Assembly: GCF_020921035.1 (NCBI RefSeq)
Contig: NC_063154.1
Location: 9,198,501-9,262,500 of the forward strand
DNA: 64,000 nt
Direction of reading: 5' to 3'
From: Rhodamnia argentea
Lineage: Eukaryota; Streptophyta; Magnoliopsida; Myrtales; Myrtaceae
This document shows positions 1 to 10,669 of the stretch, in pieces (position 1 is the first letter of the stretch; every line of letters starts with the position of its first letter). The translations under genes were made by a program, and so were the position numbers. The notes beneath the pieces were generated by a model that saw only the letters and a list, made by a program, of their open reading frames with translations, searched no databases and was not told where the DNA came from.

Positions 1-548
1 TACAGTAAAATGAACAAAAGGAAAAATTATGGTTTAAAAAATTCATAAAAATTATTCATGTCGGTGTCAGATGTGCTGCCTTGTCATCAGAGCTCATAAA
101 CCATTCAGCTTAGAGAGCTGTGGTCATGAGAGCAAAATCTGAAATTGTTGCCTTGGCATGATGACTCGCGCATTTCTGGGTCCCATATTACCCAGGTGGA
201 GTGCTCCTTTTCACACACATACACACAAGAAAACAGCATCTTATGATGGACAGAACACTCTTTTCATTGGAAATATTGAATCACTCTTTAGGATATGGAA
301 AAGTTTTAGTGCCTTTTCCTTTGATGTCTTGACCATTCGACGCGTCTTGCAAGGCACGACTTGGAACCTTTAAGTCACTTCAGTTGGCTAATGACCAGAG
401 GAGGACTGTTAAAAAAGAAAAAAGATATTAATTTCCTCCTTACTTTTTTCCACAATTTTTTTTGTGAACAAAAAAGATAATATTTCTTGAAGGAAGTGTC
501 GTTTTGCCATTATAAATGGGAACTTCTCAGGTTCCATTTTAAACAACA
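1..548 (+). promoter_or_regulatory. Upstream region of RLP-A, duplicated upstream of RLP-B
   Basis: This flank closely matches the sequence upstream of RLP-B (about 10122-10669), so promoter and gene were duplicated as one unit. A TATAAAT box lies at 511-517, about 35 bases before the start site position. Short ORFs here, such as 158-373, are conserved between the copies only because the DNA is duplicated. They show no recognisable domain, and I do not call them genes. Confidence 0.6.
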
Positions 549-2005
549 ACGGCGTCCTACTTCTACACTTACTTTGTGCCTGCACTCTTGCATGCACTCT
601 CTCTCGTTCAAGCCTTGGATTTCAATAGTTCCAATGCCTTAACAAATGTAAGCTGCGTTGACGCGGAGAGGGAGGCTCTTCTGAAGTTCAAGCACGATCT
701 CACCGATCCTTTGAGATGTCTGTTGTCATGGACCGGCGAGCGTTGTTGTGAGTGGGGGGGAGTCGCATGCGACAAGAGAACTGGTCACGTCTGGAAGCTC
801 GATCTACATAACTGCAGTCTTGGAGGTAAGATACATCCCGCTCTATGCAAATTGAAGAATTTGACGGATCTAGACCTTAGCCTCAACAATCTCAGTGGTC
901 ATCTACCTGATCAAATTGGAAATTTCAAAGATCTAGAATCTCTTGGTCTTTCATCTAACTCGTTTTCAGGTCCTATTCCTGCCACTGTGGGTCAATTATC
1001 ATCTTTGGGAGATTTGGATCTCTCTCATAACAATTTGAGTGGGAGCATTCCAGAAAGTATTGGACGACTGTCCAATCTACATGTGATGGACTTCGGTTAT
1101 AATCGATTGGATGGAGTTGTCAACGAACTTCACTTGACAAATCTCACCAGCTTGACTTGGCTTAGGTTGTCGTCGAACGAGCTTGTTATAAATCTTAGCG
1201 CATCTAGGGTTCCCCTTTTCCAAATGAGTATTATTGACTTGTCAAGTTGCAAAGTGGGACCAGAATTCCCAAACTGGCTATGAACTCAGAGGAACATTTG
1301 GCTTTGGTCATGTCAAATGCTAGCATCTCAGGTGAAGTTCCCCATAGGCTACCGATGTTTTATCACACGTTAGGGATTTAGATCTCTCGGGCAATATGCT
1401 TAAAGGCGACATATCCAAGATTATCGGAGAAAAGACCTCACAATTATCGGCCTTGTCACTTTCTGGAAATAATCTCACTGGCGACATTTCAAATTCATTT
1501 TGCACGTTACATGAATTAAAATTGCTTGATCTCTCTAAGAACCAATTATCTGGGAGACTTCCGCGATGTCGGGGGAAGTCGGTTCCTTCTTTCGTATGGA
1601 TTTCATTGGGAGAAAATAAGTTAAGTGGTCAGATTCCAAGCTCTCTATGCAATTTGGAGATGTTGGAATTTCTAGGCCTACATAAGAATGGCTTCAACGG
1701 AGTGCTTCCAGAATGTTTAGTAAAGCTAGATTTGCATATTCTCGATCTCAGTGACAATCTATTCACTGGAAAAATACCTCTTTTTACCTCTGAAGAATTT
1801 GAGGTAATTGATCTTGGGAGAAATTACTTCACCGGGGACATTCCTTTGTCGTTGTGCCGTTTTCCTAATCTCCAGTATTTAAGCCTAGCACATAAGAACC
1901 TCTCCGGAGGCATTCCTCCTTGTTTTACCAACTTCTCTCGGATGTGGGCCAACTGTAATTTTACTCCGTCGTCTTTGGGATATGGGTGGAGGTGGTGGTT
2001 TCCCA

Positions 2006-2396
2006 TATTGAAACTCACAGTCGTGAAGCACGTCTCGATCCTTAAGATGATCGAAGACTATCGAAGGTGAAAGGTTCTCTTCACGAGAGAAGTGTTCAAG
2101 AGAGGAGATGGACTCTACAATTTTCTATATTCACCTTACTTACACCTTACAGAAAACGATTACAAGACTCGCCTATATATAGGCTAAAAACCATGACCCC
2201 TGACATACCCTATGTACATGAAAAGACATGTCTAGATACATAGCAATAATTATACATCGGAATACTAAAAGACTCTCGAGACACACAACAAATAATGACT
2301 TTGAACACGCGTGTCGATAGACGTCCATCGGAAACAGAAAAATCTATCGAAGAGTCACGCTATTGAATTCTAGAGTAGGCGGTGATATCTTCAATA
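2006..2396 (-). repeat. 3' LTR of the copia element
   Basis: This 391-bp repeat matches 6776-7166. Read on the minus strand it begins TATTGAAG and ends TTTCAATA, so its ends are TA...TA rather than TG...CA. The inner border is fixed by the polypurine tract at 2397-2408. A TATA-like CTATATATAG lies inside. Confidence 0.95.
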
Positions 2397-2408
2397 CTCC
2401 CCCTCACC
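2397..2408 (-). other. Polypurine tract of the copia element
   Basis: The minus strand reads GGTGAGGGGGAG immediately before the TATTGAAG start of the 3' LTR. It is the plus-strand primer for reverse transcription and fixes the LTR end. Confidence 0.9.
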
Positions 2409-2415
2409 GACTACT

Positions 2416-3824
2416 TTATCTTAGGACAGATCTTGCGACCATACCAAGCTGAGTTCTAAACTCATCGAACTTTGCTGCTCCAAGACCTTTGGTGAAGATA
2501 TTAGCAACTTGATCACCTGTCTTAGTGTATTCCATTTTGATCTCGCCCCGCAAGACCTTCTCTCGCAGAAAATGATAGTGTACTTCCACATGCTTTGTTC
2601 TAGCATGAAACACTGGATTTTCTACCAAACTTATAGCTGATAGATTATCACAAAACAATGTTGTCGAATAATCTATCGATTGATGAAGTTCATCCAATAA
2701 CCGCACTAGCCACGTACTCTGCCGAGCTGCCATTGCTGCTGCTATGTATTCAGCTTCTGTTGTTGACAGAGACACGGTCGGTTGTCTTTTACTACACCAG
2801 GATACTACTGCTGATCCTGGGCTGTGTATTGATCTCCAGCAAACTACTGCTGATTAAATGAGTATCCCGTAGTCAAGCGCCTTGTGTATTGATCTCCAGC
2901 AAAGTCGGCATCGCAATAACCGACCAACTCACTCGATGAGACCTTTTTATACAGAAGGCCAAAATCAAACGTCTTCTTTACATACCTCGGGATACGCTTG
3001 GCTGCATCCAAGTGAGGCTTCCGTGACTTCTCCATAAATCGACTTAATACTCCTACCGCAAAAGCGATATCGGGTCGAGTTATGGTAAGGTAAATTAGAC
3101 TACCTACCAATTGCCTGTACATTGTCGAATCTTTTAACTCTCGACCTTCATCTGCACACAGCTTTGCATTCCCATCCAACGGAGTAGATATAGGCTTGCA
3201 ATCGAGCATCCCGAACTTCTCCAAGAGATCTCGTGCATACTTCTGTTGACATAGGAATAATCCTTCCTTTGTCCGATCAATCTCGAGTCCCAGAAAGTGC
3301 TTCAGCTCTCCAAGCTCCTTCATCCGAAAACGAACAGAGAGATTGGCTCTTATTCAACATATCTCATCTTCATCATCTCCAGTAATGATGAGATCATCCA
3401 CATAAACCAGCACAGCTGCTATCTTTCTATCTTACGCCTTCACGAACAAGCTCGAATCTCTTGGGGCTATAGAATAACCGTTTTTCAATAGGAATTTCGC
3501 GATCTTCCCATACCATGCTCTTGGGGCTTGCTTCAAGCCATACAATGCTTTCTTTAGCTTGCAGACATATTACGGATGATTTTTACTCTTGAAATCATCT
3601 GGCTGCTCCATGTATATTTCTCAATCAAGCTCTCCATGAAAAAATGCATTCTTCACATCCATCTGCCATAGATTCCACGACTTGCTTGCTGCAAGTGCTA
3701 ATAGAACTCGAACAGTAGTAACTTTGGCCACTGGGCTAAAGGTTTCTTCATAATCGACGCCATATTTTTGCGAGAAACCTCGAGTGACTAGACGTGCTCT
3801 ATACCTCTCTATTGACTCATCCGG
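2416..3824 (-). pseudogene. copia reverse transcriptase and RNase H region, broken
   Basis: The reverse transcriptase catalytic YVDD motif is encoded at 3393-3404, in a stretch with stops. The 2844-3323 piece carries the RT thumb (ELKHFLGLEI) and the YCDADFAGD start of RNase H. The 2416-2775 piece carries the rest of RNase H (LSTTEAEYIAA, then the ENPVFHARTKHVEV motif). The two RNase H pieces are separated by a local duplication near 2820-2905, where GTGTATTGATCTCCAGCAAA occurs twice about 66 bases apart. This breaks the frame. Confidence 0.88.
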
Positions 3825-5246
3825 TCAAGTTTTCAATTTATAAACCCATTTGCAAGATATAGGACATACCTCTTCAAGTTTCGGTACCGGGTCCCACGTC
3901 TCATTCTTCTTTAGAGCGAGAATCTCTTCCTCCATGGCTTTCCTCCATTCTGCATCCTTCGATGCTTCTTCATATGTCAACGGCTCCACCGCACCAACAT
4001 CTTTCATCAATGCTGCATTGGCATACTTGGGGTTTAACCTCCTCTGCCTCCGTGATCTCCGAAGTCGAGGCTCCTCTTCTTCAGGTTTATCTACCCGACT
4101 TGGTCGAAATTCTTCCGTTACTATTCGATGTTCACTTGTTGAACCTTGTGAATGTGCTTCGACATCTTTTTCGATAGGCTGATCTTCATCGAATTCTTTC
4201 GGCCTTTCTTGAAACTCTTCTGCGATATGCTGTGAATCTGGCAATTCAACAGCTTGAGGTGACCACCATGACGACAATACGTCGAACACCACATTTCTCG
4301 AAATATAGCACCTCCTCGTTGTAGGATCACAGCACTTCCACCATTTTCGTTGATCATCATAACCCACGAAAATACATCGAACCACCTTCTTGTCGAATTT
4401 GCTACGAAGGTGTTCTGGCACAAATGCATAACAATCACATCCAAAGACTCTGAAATGACTCACCACCGGCTTGCAATTCCATAACCTCTCGTATGGTGAC
4501 ATAGAACCAAGCCTTACTTGTGGTAATCTGTTAATCACATGAGCCGTTGTCTTCATACACTCGGCCCAAAATTTGGGTGGAACATTCTTCGCATGTAGCA
4601 TGCTCCTGCATGTCTCTGCTAGATGCCAATTCTTCCTTTCGGCAACTCCATTTTGCTGTTGCGTATACGGACAAGTAAACCGTTGACGTATCTTGCACTC
4701 TCGCAAATACTTCGTGAATTCATTAGAAGTATATTCTCCCCCGTTATTAGTACGAAGGCAAAGAATCTTCTTGCCCACTTCACTTGCTACCTTCTCCTTA
4801 AACTCCTTAAATTTGATAAATGCTTCAAATTTATCTTTCATAAAATCAACCCAAACATACCTGGAGAAGTCATCGATAAACATGATCATATACTTTGATC
4901 CACCAATAGACGATTGCTTCACTGGACCAAACACATCCGAGTGAATGAGCTCGAGAGGCGTACAAGCTTTGAACGATGATTCCTCGTAAGGAAGCTGATG
5001 TGCCTTTCCATACCGGCATCCGGCACACATCACATCTTCTTGAACTTCCAACTGGGGGAGGCCCTTCAGCATATTCTTCTGCATTATCACTTTCAACTTG
5101 TGATAACTTACATGCCCAAGCTGCGCATGCCACAAATCGGGTGTATCATTCCTCCGGGTTTTGTTTACATATGCCGTTTGAGTAGACATCACATAAACGG
5201 ACTCCGGTCGACGTCCCTCCATGATTGGTCGACTAGTGGGATTCAC
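3825..5246 (-). pseudogene. copia integrase and N-terminal reverse transcriptase region
   Basis: This open stretch of 473 codons holds the GAG-pre-integrase HHCC zinc site (H40, H45, C74, C77) followed by the integrase core. The core shows the first Asp in HSDVFGP and the Glu in [10 protein letters not shown]. The second catalytic position (residue 167) is Asn in [11 protein letters not shown], where the family has Asp; the codon GAT has become AAT at 4746-4748. The C-terminal part enters reverse transcriptase (WRKAMEEEI, then WVYKLKT) and stops. The enzyme should be inactive even before the downstream breaks. Confidence 0.9.
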
Positions 5247-5306
5247 ACTTCGGTATACCTTAATATCTCGTGGACCAAATATAACATAATTACCCGAGTC
5301 CGTGAG

Positions 5307-6686
5307 CTAGGACACGGACAATAAATTTTTCTTCATCCCCGGCACGTGATACACATTTTTCAATTCAACCTGCTGTGAATTGAGTCGAGGAGTTATCACC
5401 GTCTCACCAATATGGAAAATTGGCAACCTCGAGCCGTTTGCAGTAATGACTACACTTCTACCGGTATAATCAAGTGCATTCAACAGCTTGCTTTGATCTC
5501 CGGTCATGTGATTCGAACACCCCGAATCAACAATCCAGTCAACATCATAATTAATCGACTTATCACTTACGGTGATTAAAGCCATCGAACGGTTCAACTC
5601 GGCAATGGACAAGGCAGCGAGCTCGTCTTGCTCCTCTATTGCGACAGACGCATGAAAATCCCATTCCACATCGAAATCACTCCTCTTCGATGATGCCGCG
5701 ACATTTCCTTCAACTCTCTTTGCTTGACAATCTCTGGCGAAATGACCTTCTTTGCCACGGACGTAACATCGTCCACTACGTCTTTTGTCATTCCCATATC
5801 GATTCCGCCAAGCTCCCCCTGATTGAAGGCTCGTCTCTCCCGGACGCTTTTTCCATTCTCCATGAGCTGGATGCTTTTGCCTTTCGACATGACTTTTTCC
5901 CCGCTTGTCATCTCTATTGTCAGCACCGATTCTCCTCCGGCCCTTGAACCCTCTTTTATCACCGAATAGAGCACTCTCATCTCCCTTCATCGAAACCTTA
6001 GACATTTAATTATCTAAAGTTTCTTGGTTGGCCAAAATATTCTCCAGTTCGGTCAATGTTGGTTGAGTTGCCTATCCACAAGTAGCCGTAACAATACCAT
6101 TATACTCCGGTTTTAACCCGTGAATAATAATCCTTCTCATTCTCGTTTCGTAGATGGCATTATTTGGATCTAACTTCGAAATTTCGTCGCAAATGGACTT
6201 AACTTTAGAGAAATACTGACTCACCGTCATATTTTGTTGTGATATTGACAGCAGCTCGTTCTCCAACCTTTGCAACTTGGCATCATTCGACCTTGCGAAC
6301 AATGCTGCCAAGTTATCCCATGCCTCCTTGGGAGTCTGCGCACTCTTTATATGTTGCAACAAGTCATCTTCAACGATCACGGCAAGAGCGTAAAGAGCCT
6401 TACCGACTTTGATGTTCCATCTCTTCGGATCACCATCGTTTGTGAGTGTTGTGGTGTTGCTGCCGCCAACAATATCCTACAAATCTTGACCCCGCAAATA
6501 AAACCGCATACGGGTACTCCAATTATTATAATTGGAATTGTTCAGCTTCTCAATACCATTCGTCGAACTTGATAAGTCCGCCATCCGATTGGAGAAAATG
6601 CCCGGCTTGGTCCCAATCAATTGATCACGGTCCCCGACTATACTCCGGCAGAACTTCGACGTACTCCGGTCCTCAACCGCTTGCAC
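5307..6686 (-). pseudogene. copia gag and protease region, broken
   Basis: Gag begins at 6686 with a plausible start (MADLSSSTNG) and is interrupted by stops near 6477, 6072 and 6005. The 6072-6380 segment has the alpha-helical gag (UBN2-type) pattern. The 5307-6005 segment holds a basic stretch, then a zinc knuckle reading CYVRGKEGHFARDC, where the second Cys of CX2CX4HX4C is Arg. Next comes the aspartic protease site VDSGCSNHMTG. The reading frame is not intact, so no functional polyprotein is expected. Confidence 0.88.
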
Positions 6687-6761
6687 ATGAACAATGGTCG
6701 CTAACCACCGTCTTCACGAACCACACTCCGGAAGACTTGATTCACGGTCCCCGGTAACCGC

Positions 6762-6773
6762 GCTCTGATACCA
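6762..6773 (-). other. Primer binding site, initiator tRNA-Met
   Basis: On the minus strand this reads TGGTATCAGAGC, the standard plant copia primer site complementary to the 3' end of initiator tRNA-Met. It lies two bases inside the 5' LTR, which confirms the LTR border. Confidence 0.92.
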
Positions 6774-6775
6774 AA

Positions 6776-7166
6776 TATTGAAACTCACGGTCGTGAAGCA
6801 CGTCTCGATCCTTAAGATGATCGAAGACTATCGAAGGTGAAAGGTTCTCTTCACGAGAGAAGTGTTCAAGAGAGGAGATGGACTCTACAATTTTCTATAT
6901 TCACCTTACTTCCACCTTACGTAAAACGATTACAAGACTCGCCTATATATAGGCTAAAAACCATGACCCCCGACATACCCTAGGTACATGAAAAGACATG
7001 TCTAGATACATAGCAATAATTATACATCGGAATACTAAAAGACTCTCGAGACACACAACAAATAATGACTCTAAACACGCGCGTCGATAGACGTCCATCG
7101 AAAACCGAAAAATCTATCGAAGAGTCACGCTATTGAATTCTAGAGTAGGCGGTGATATCTTCAATA
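6776..7166 (-). repeat. 5' LTR of the copia element
   Basis: This is the partner of 2006-2396, of equal length and with the same TATTGAAG and TTTCAATA ends. It lies directly beside the primer binding site, which makes it the 5' LTR of a minus-strand element. The host target repeat TCCCA follows at 7167-7171. Confidence 0.95.
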
Positions 7167-8040
7167 TCCCATTATGGTTGATATGAAAGGAACAAGCCGA
7201 GAATTTACCAGCACACTCTCATATTTGTTTTCCATTGACCTTTCAAGCAACGCTTTAGAAGGACAAATACCGGAAGGGCTAACTAGGCTTGCTCGACTTC
7301 AGAATTTCAACCTCTCCCGAAATAGGTTGATTGGAAAAATCCCTTTTGATATTGGCAACTTGACATATTTGGAATCGCTTGATCTATCCAATAATAAGCT
7401 ATCGGGTGAAGTCCCTCCTAGCATATCCAATTTACGCTTTCTAAGTAGTTTGGATCTTTCCTTCAACAGTTTATCTAGTTGTGTTCCATCGTGCAATCGG
7501 TTAAGCACTCTGGATGCTCAATCTGTTTATCGCGGCAACGATGAGCTTTGCGGAGCTCCTCTTTTGAAAGCTTGTCCTGAGGATGACCATAATGATATGG
7601 ATAGACAAGGTGGCCACAATATGAACGAAGATGAGTCCGATGAAGGCGACTCCATTGTTGTTTGGTTTTATTCGGGACTGGGACCGAGTTTCATAGCGGC
7701 ATTCTTGGGATTCTGTGGCATATTACACTTCAAGCAAACTTGGAGGATCTCCTATTTCCGGGCAGTGGATAGGATTATCGAAAAATTGTAGATTGCGACG
7801 ATGGTTATCTTGTTATGGTTCAAGAGAGCTTTTCAATTTTAGCTACGCAAAAAAGGGGTTATTTAGTGAGTAAAATCAATCTCTCTCTCTTTCTCTCATA
7901 TGATTCATATCTTCTTTTTCTCATACTCATTTAATTTGTTGATAGATTTTGCTAATTGTTTCTAGCATTTCTCCTCACATTTATGATGCAGGTGGCACCA
8001 AGCATGAAAGTACAAAATTGATTTTCCAGTAACGAACGTG

Positions 8041-8180
8041 CGCCACAACTGTTATGGAGCTGATAGTTCCTTTTTTCATGATGGAAGATTGCTAGACTGC
8101 TAGTGAAGTTTCAAGCGAAAATGATGTTGTACTCGTTATTCTCCAACATTTCTTTCTTTCTTATATGCAATTTTAAGTCA
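8041..8180 (+). other. RLP-A 3' UTR block
   Basis: This stretch is conserved after RLP-B (12947-13060), RLP-C (about 19660-19770) and RLP-D (about 25840-25940). The shared core includes GAGCTGATAGTTCC and a TTGTACTC-like end. It is probably the last non-coding exon, after the 3' UTR intron. Confidence 0.5.
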
Positions 8181-8464
8181 TTTCCCTTAATGTCAAGTAG
8201 CGAGTTTTACACGGTAAACTTATTAAATGTTACTCGCATTAACATTAAACACCTTTTAAGGCAAAAATGGGAACTGTCACTCTTCTTCTCGATCATTCAA
8301 ATTCAGAGACATGCTCAGTATCGTCCTCAACCCTAATGAAGCTAGAGCTAGCGGCAGTCGCTCCTCTAAACGTAACCCTATTTAGCTGGCGATTCCGACA
8401 TTATTAGCTGCTTACTAAACGTATCCCTAATAATTTCTACATTATTAGCTGCTTACGCCTCTCA

Positions 8465-9720
8465 TCAAAGCTAATCCCCAAGTGAACTAATCACAACAAA
8501 CATTTCTGATTTTGTGTTTCACGTGCCAAATTTTGAAGGGATTTTAGAGAGAAGATTCTATGTCATACATATATCAGTGGCTAACTTGAGAATTGTTGGG
8601 GTATAGTTCATACTCCCCAGCTTTGGTAGATTCCCCCAACGCAATCCACAGAAATTCCACGAATACCTTGGGGAATAAGTCCGATGGCTCAACAACAGTG
8701 TGGAATTGACTTTCTTGACAGAAAAACATGGGATCTCGCTCCCCGAGCAGGTAGAGGTCGAGGGGGCCACTCTAGTGGGGTCGCGGGGGTAGTTCCCCCA
8801 AGCTGCTAGAGGGTATTTATAGTTTGAGCCCATATTTTATTAGTAGTTTGATTTTGAGCTCATAAATAGCTACTACTATGAAATATATCTTTATCTTAAT
8901 TGAGAATGTAACAACAGGCATAAGGTGCTAGTTACAGTAGAATCATCTACTAAACGTAACCCTAGTTTAATAGTGAACTAGGATAAAACCTTGTGTCTCG
9001 ATTTTTCTTTCTCGCTTTTACGTTTTACTTTGTTGTGATTGTGCGCCAAATCTTAGCAAGAGTAGGAATTTTTACGCATTTGTAATTAGTACTAGCAAGA
9101 GAGTACCATGTACTCATATAAGACCAAGCGACAAAAGTTGGTTGACCCTCGCCGGAGCCAATCGACACACCACGTGAAGGCACTATATCGCGGCTTCTTG
9201 GTGACCGCTGGCCGGCGGAGCTCGGCCGGCCCCTGCCGCCTTTCTCTGAAAATTGTGCAATACGCATCCTTCATTTTCACGTCCTGTCCCTTTTTTTACC
9301 CTGTTTTTGCTTTTATTTCTTTTTTCAAATTTTAATAACGTGGGTAATGGGGTGTCCAGCTGCAGCAGCAAATGCGAGTCACATGCATGGCTGACTTGGG
9401 TTATTGTGTCAAATGCCAATCGGACCAACTTGATTTCAAGGATTAAATTGATTTTATTAAAAGAGCACAAGGATCAATTTTGGCCGCAATCAGAATTCAA
9501 GAACCAAATTGAACGTTGGATGATAGTATAAGAATAATTTTTGACATTGTCCTCAAATTGCACTGGTGGAATTAATACTCGTAAAAGAGTGAGCGCATGT
9601 ATGTACTTGTATAGAAGGAGAAAAAAAGAAGAAAAAAGATTGTTTTAAATACGAGGGAGGAAATAAATGCATCTAAGAACCAGTTCAGAAATAAGTTTAA
9701 TACGTAGCAAGATTAGTCTC
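8465..9720. repeat. Left arm of a ~1.25-kb inverted repeat
   Basis: This stretch matches 20862-22110 in reverse complement along nearly its full length. Landmarks are the TGTCATACATATATCAGTGG region near 8560, the block near 9110-9190, and GCATCTAAGAACCAGTTC near 9668. No coding domain is visible. The small ORFs on both strands (for example 9025-9267 and 9253-9531) show no family. It may be a solo LTR or another repeat; I cannot name it. Confidence 0.75.
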
Positions 9721-9759
9721 AATTAATACGTAGCAATTAATACTCTGTCTATTTATTTG

Positions 9760-10121
9760 CATCAGTCTCAAAATTTTTTATTTAGCTACTTCATTTCTAA
9801 ATCTTTTGATGATTCACCAATATAATCTTCCAGCCAATTTTTATCAAAAACTATGACATGGACATCGATCGTCCTTTGAGACATGGCCGGAGCTAACGCA
9901 CATAATTTTTACTACTTTAAAAAAAAACTCTACATTTTTTTTCATTTTATTTTTTTCTTATTTGCCTCCATTGATCCACGGCCTCGGCGATGGTCAACCT
10001 TCGCCAGATCAAGGCAAGAGCATTGCGGCCCTCACCCAATCTAGGCGATGGGCCGCAAGCCCTCACCCAGTGGCTAGTGAGGGTCGCCGGCCATCGCCCA
10101 TGACTAGACCAGGGAGGCCAC
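9760..10121. repeat. MITE fragment upstream of RLP-B
   Basis: The segment resembles 16100-16435 upstream of RLP-C. Both have the CTTTTGATGATT stretch, the ATTTTTACTA stretch and a GC-rich part with GGCCGCAAGCCCTCACCCAG-like sequence. The GC-rich centre and the sequence type fit the MITE family found at 17729 and 43012. No gene is seen. Confidence 0.5.
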
Positions 10122-10631
10122 AGTAAAAAGAGCAAAAAGAAAAAATTATGATTTGAAAAATTTACAAAAATTATTCATGTCGATGTCAGATGTGCTGCCT
10201 CGTCATCAGAGCTCATAAACCCATTCAGCTTAGAGAGCAGTGGTCATGAGAGCAAAATCTGAAATTGCTGACTCGGCATCATGACTCGCGCATTTCTGGG
10301 TCCCATATTACCCAGGTGGAGTGCCGCCTTTCACGCACATACACACAAGAAAACAGCATCTTGTGATGGACAGAACACTCTTTTCATTGGAAATATCGAA
10401 TCACTCTTTAGGCTATGGAAAAGTTCTAGTGCCTTTCCCTTTGATGTCTTGACCATTCGACGCGCCTTGCAAGGCACGACTTGGAATCTTTAAGTCACTT
10501 CAGTTGGCTAGCGACCAGAGGAGAAATGTTAAAAATGAAAAAAGATATTAATTTCCTCCTTACTTTTTTCCACAATTTTTTTTTGTGAACAAAAAAGATA
10601 ATATTTCTTAAAGGAAGTGTCGTTTTGCCAT

Positions 10632-10638
10632 TATAAAT
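10632..10638 (+). promoter_or_regulatory. TATA box of RLP-B
   Basis: TATAAAT lies 32 bases before the ATG at 10670 and is identical in RLP-A (511-517). RLP-C has TATATAT (16726-16732), and RLP-D has no equivalent. Confidence 0.6.
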
Positions 10639-10669
10639 GGGAACTTCTCAGGTTCCATTTTAAACAACA

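Larger units (their letters stand above)
2006..7166 (-). mobile_element. Ty1-copia LTR retrotransposon, antisense, inserted in RLP-A
   Basis: The element is 5161 bp and bounded by two 391-bp LTRs that differ at about 11 positions (about 2.8 percent by my eye). A 5-bp target duplication, TCCCA, lies at 2001-2005 and 7167-7171. Reading the minus strand, the order is LTR, tRNA-iMet primer site, gag, protease, integrase, reverse transcriptase, RNase H, polypurine tract, LTR. Protease before integrase before RT is the copia order. The coding part is broken by stops and frameshifts in gag and pol, the gag zinc knuckle has lost its second cysteine, and the second catalytic aspartate of integrase is Asn. 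The element is therefore not autonomous now. The empty site is seen in RLP-B at about 12060-12075. Confidence 0.95.
549..7791 (+). pseudogene. RLP-A: LRR receptor-like protein pseudogene split by a copia element
   Basis: This is a copy of an EIX-type LRR receptor-like protein, a cell-surface receptor family without a kinase domain. The coding parts are 549-2005 and 7172-7791. The pieces show the signal peptide region, the LRRNT_2 cap with the GERCCEWGGV motif, many 24-residue LRRs of the LxxLxLSxNxLSGxIP type, then an acidic spacer, one membrane helix and a short cytoplasmic tail. Several lesions are visible against RLP-B. The start codon is ACG at 549-551 instead of ATG, a CGA has become TGA at 1281-1283, and single-base deletions near 1300 and 1353 shift the frame. 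A copia element fills 2006-7166. The C-terminus also ends early at a TAG (7789-7791). A probable 3' UTR intron (GT at 7866, AG at 7990-7991) is shared with RLP-B. It is not expected to make a receptor. Confidence 0.9.

Noticed and set aside
158..373. 71-codon ORF also present at 10281-10493
   Set aside because: It is conserved only because the whole upstream region was duplicated with the RLP gene; no domain, and it lies in the promoter region.
3850..5324. Several ORFs on the + strand across the copia element
   Set aside because: They are antisense shadows of the integrase frame on the minus strand.
9025..9531. ORFs on both strands in the inverted-repeat arm, mirrored at 21049-21556
   Set aside because: No recognisable motif, low-complexity Phe/Lys stretches, and different frames stay open in the two copies.
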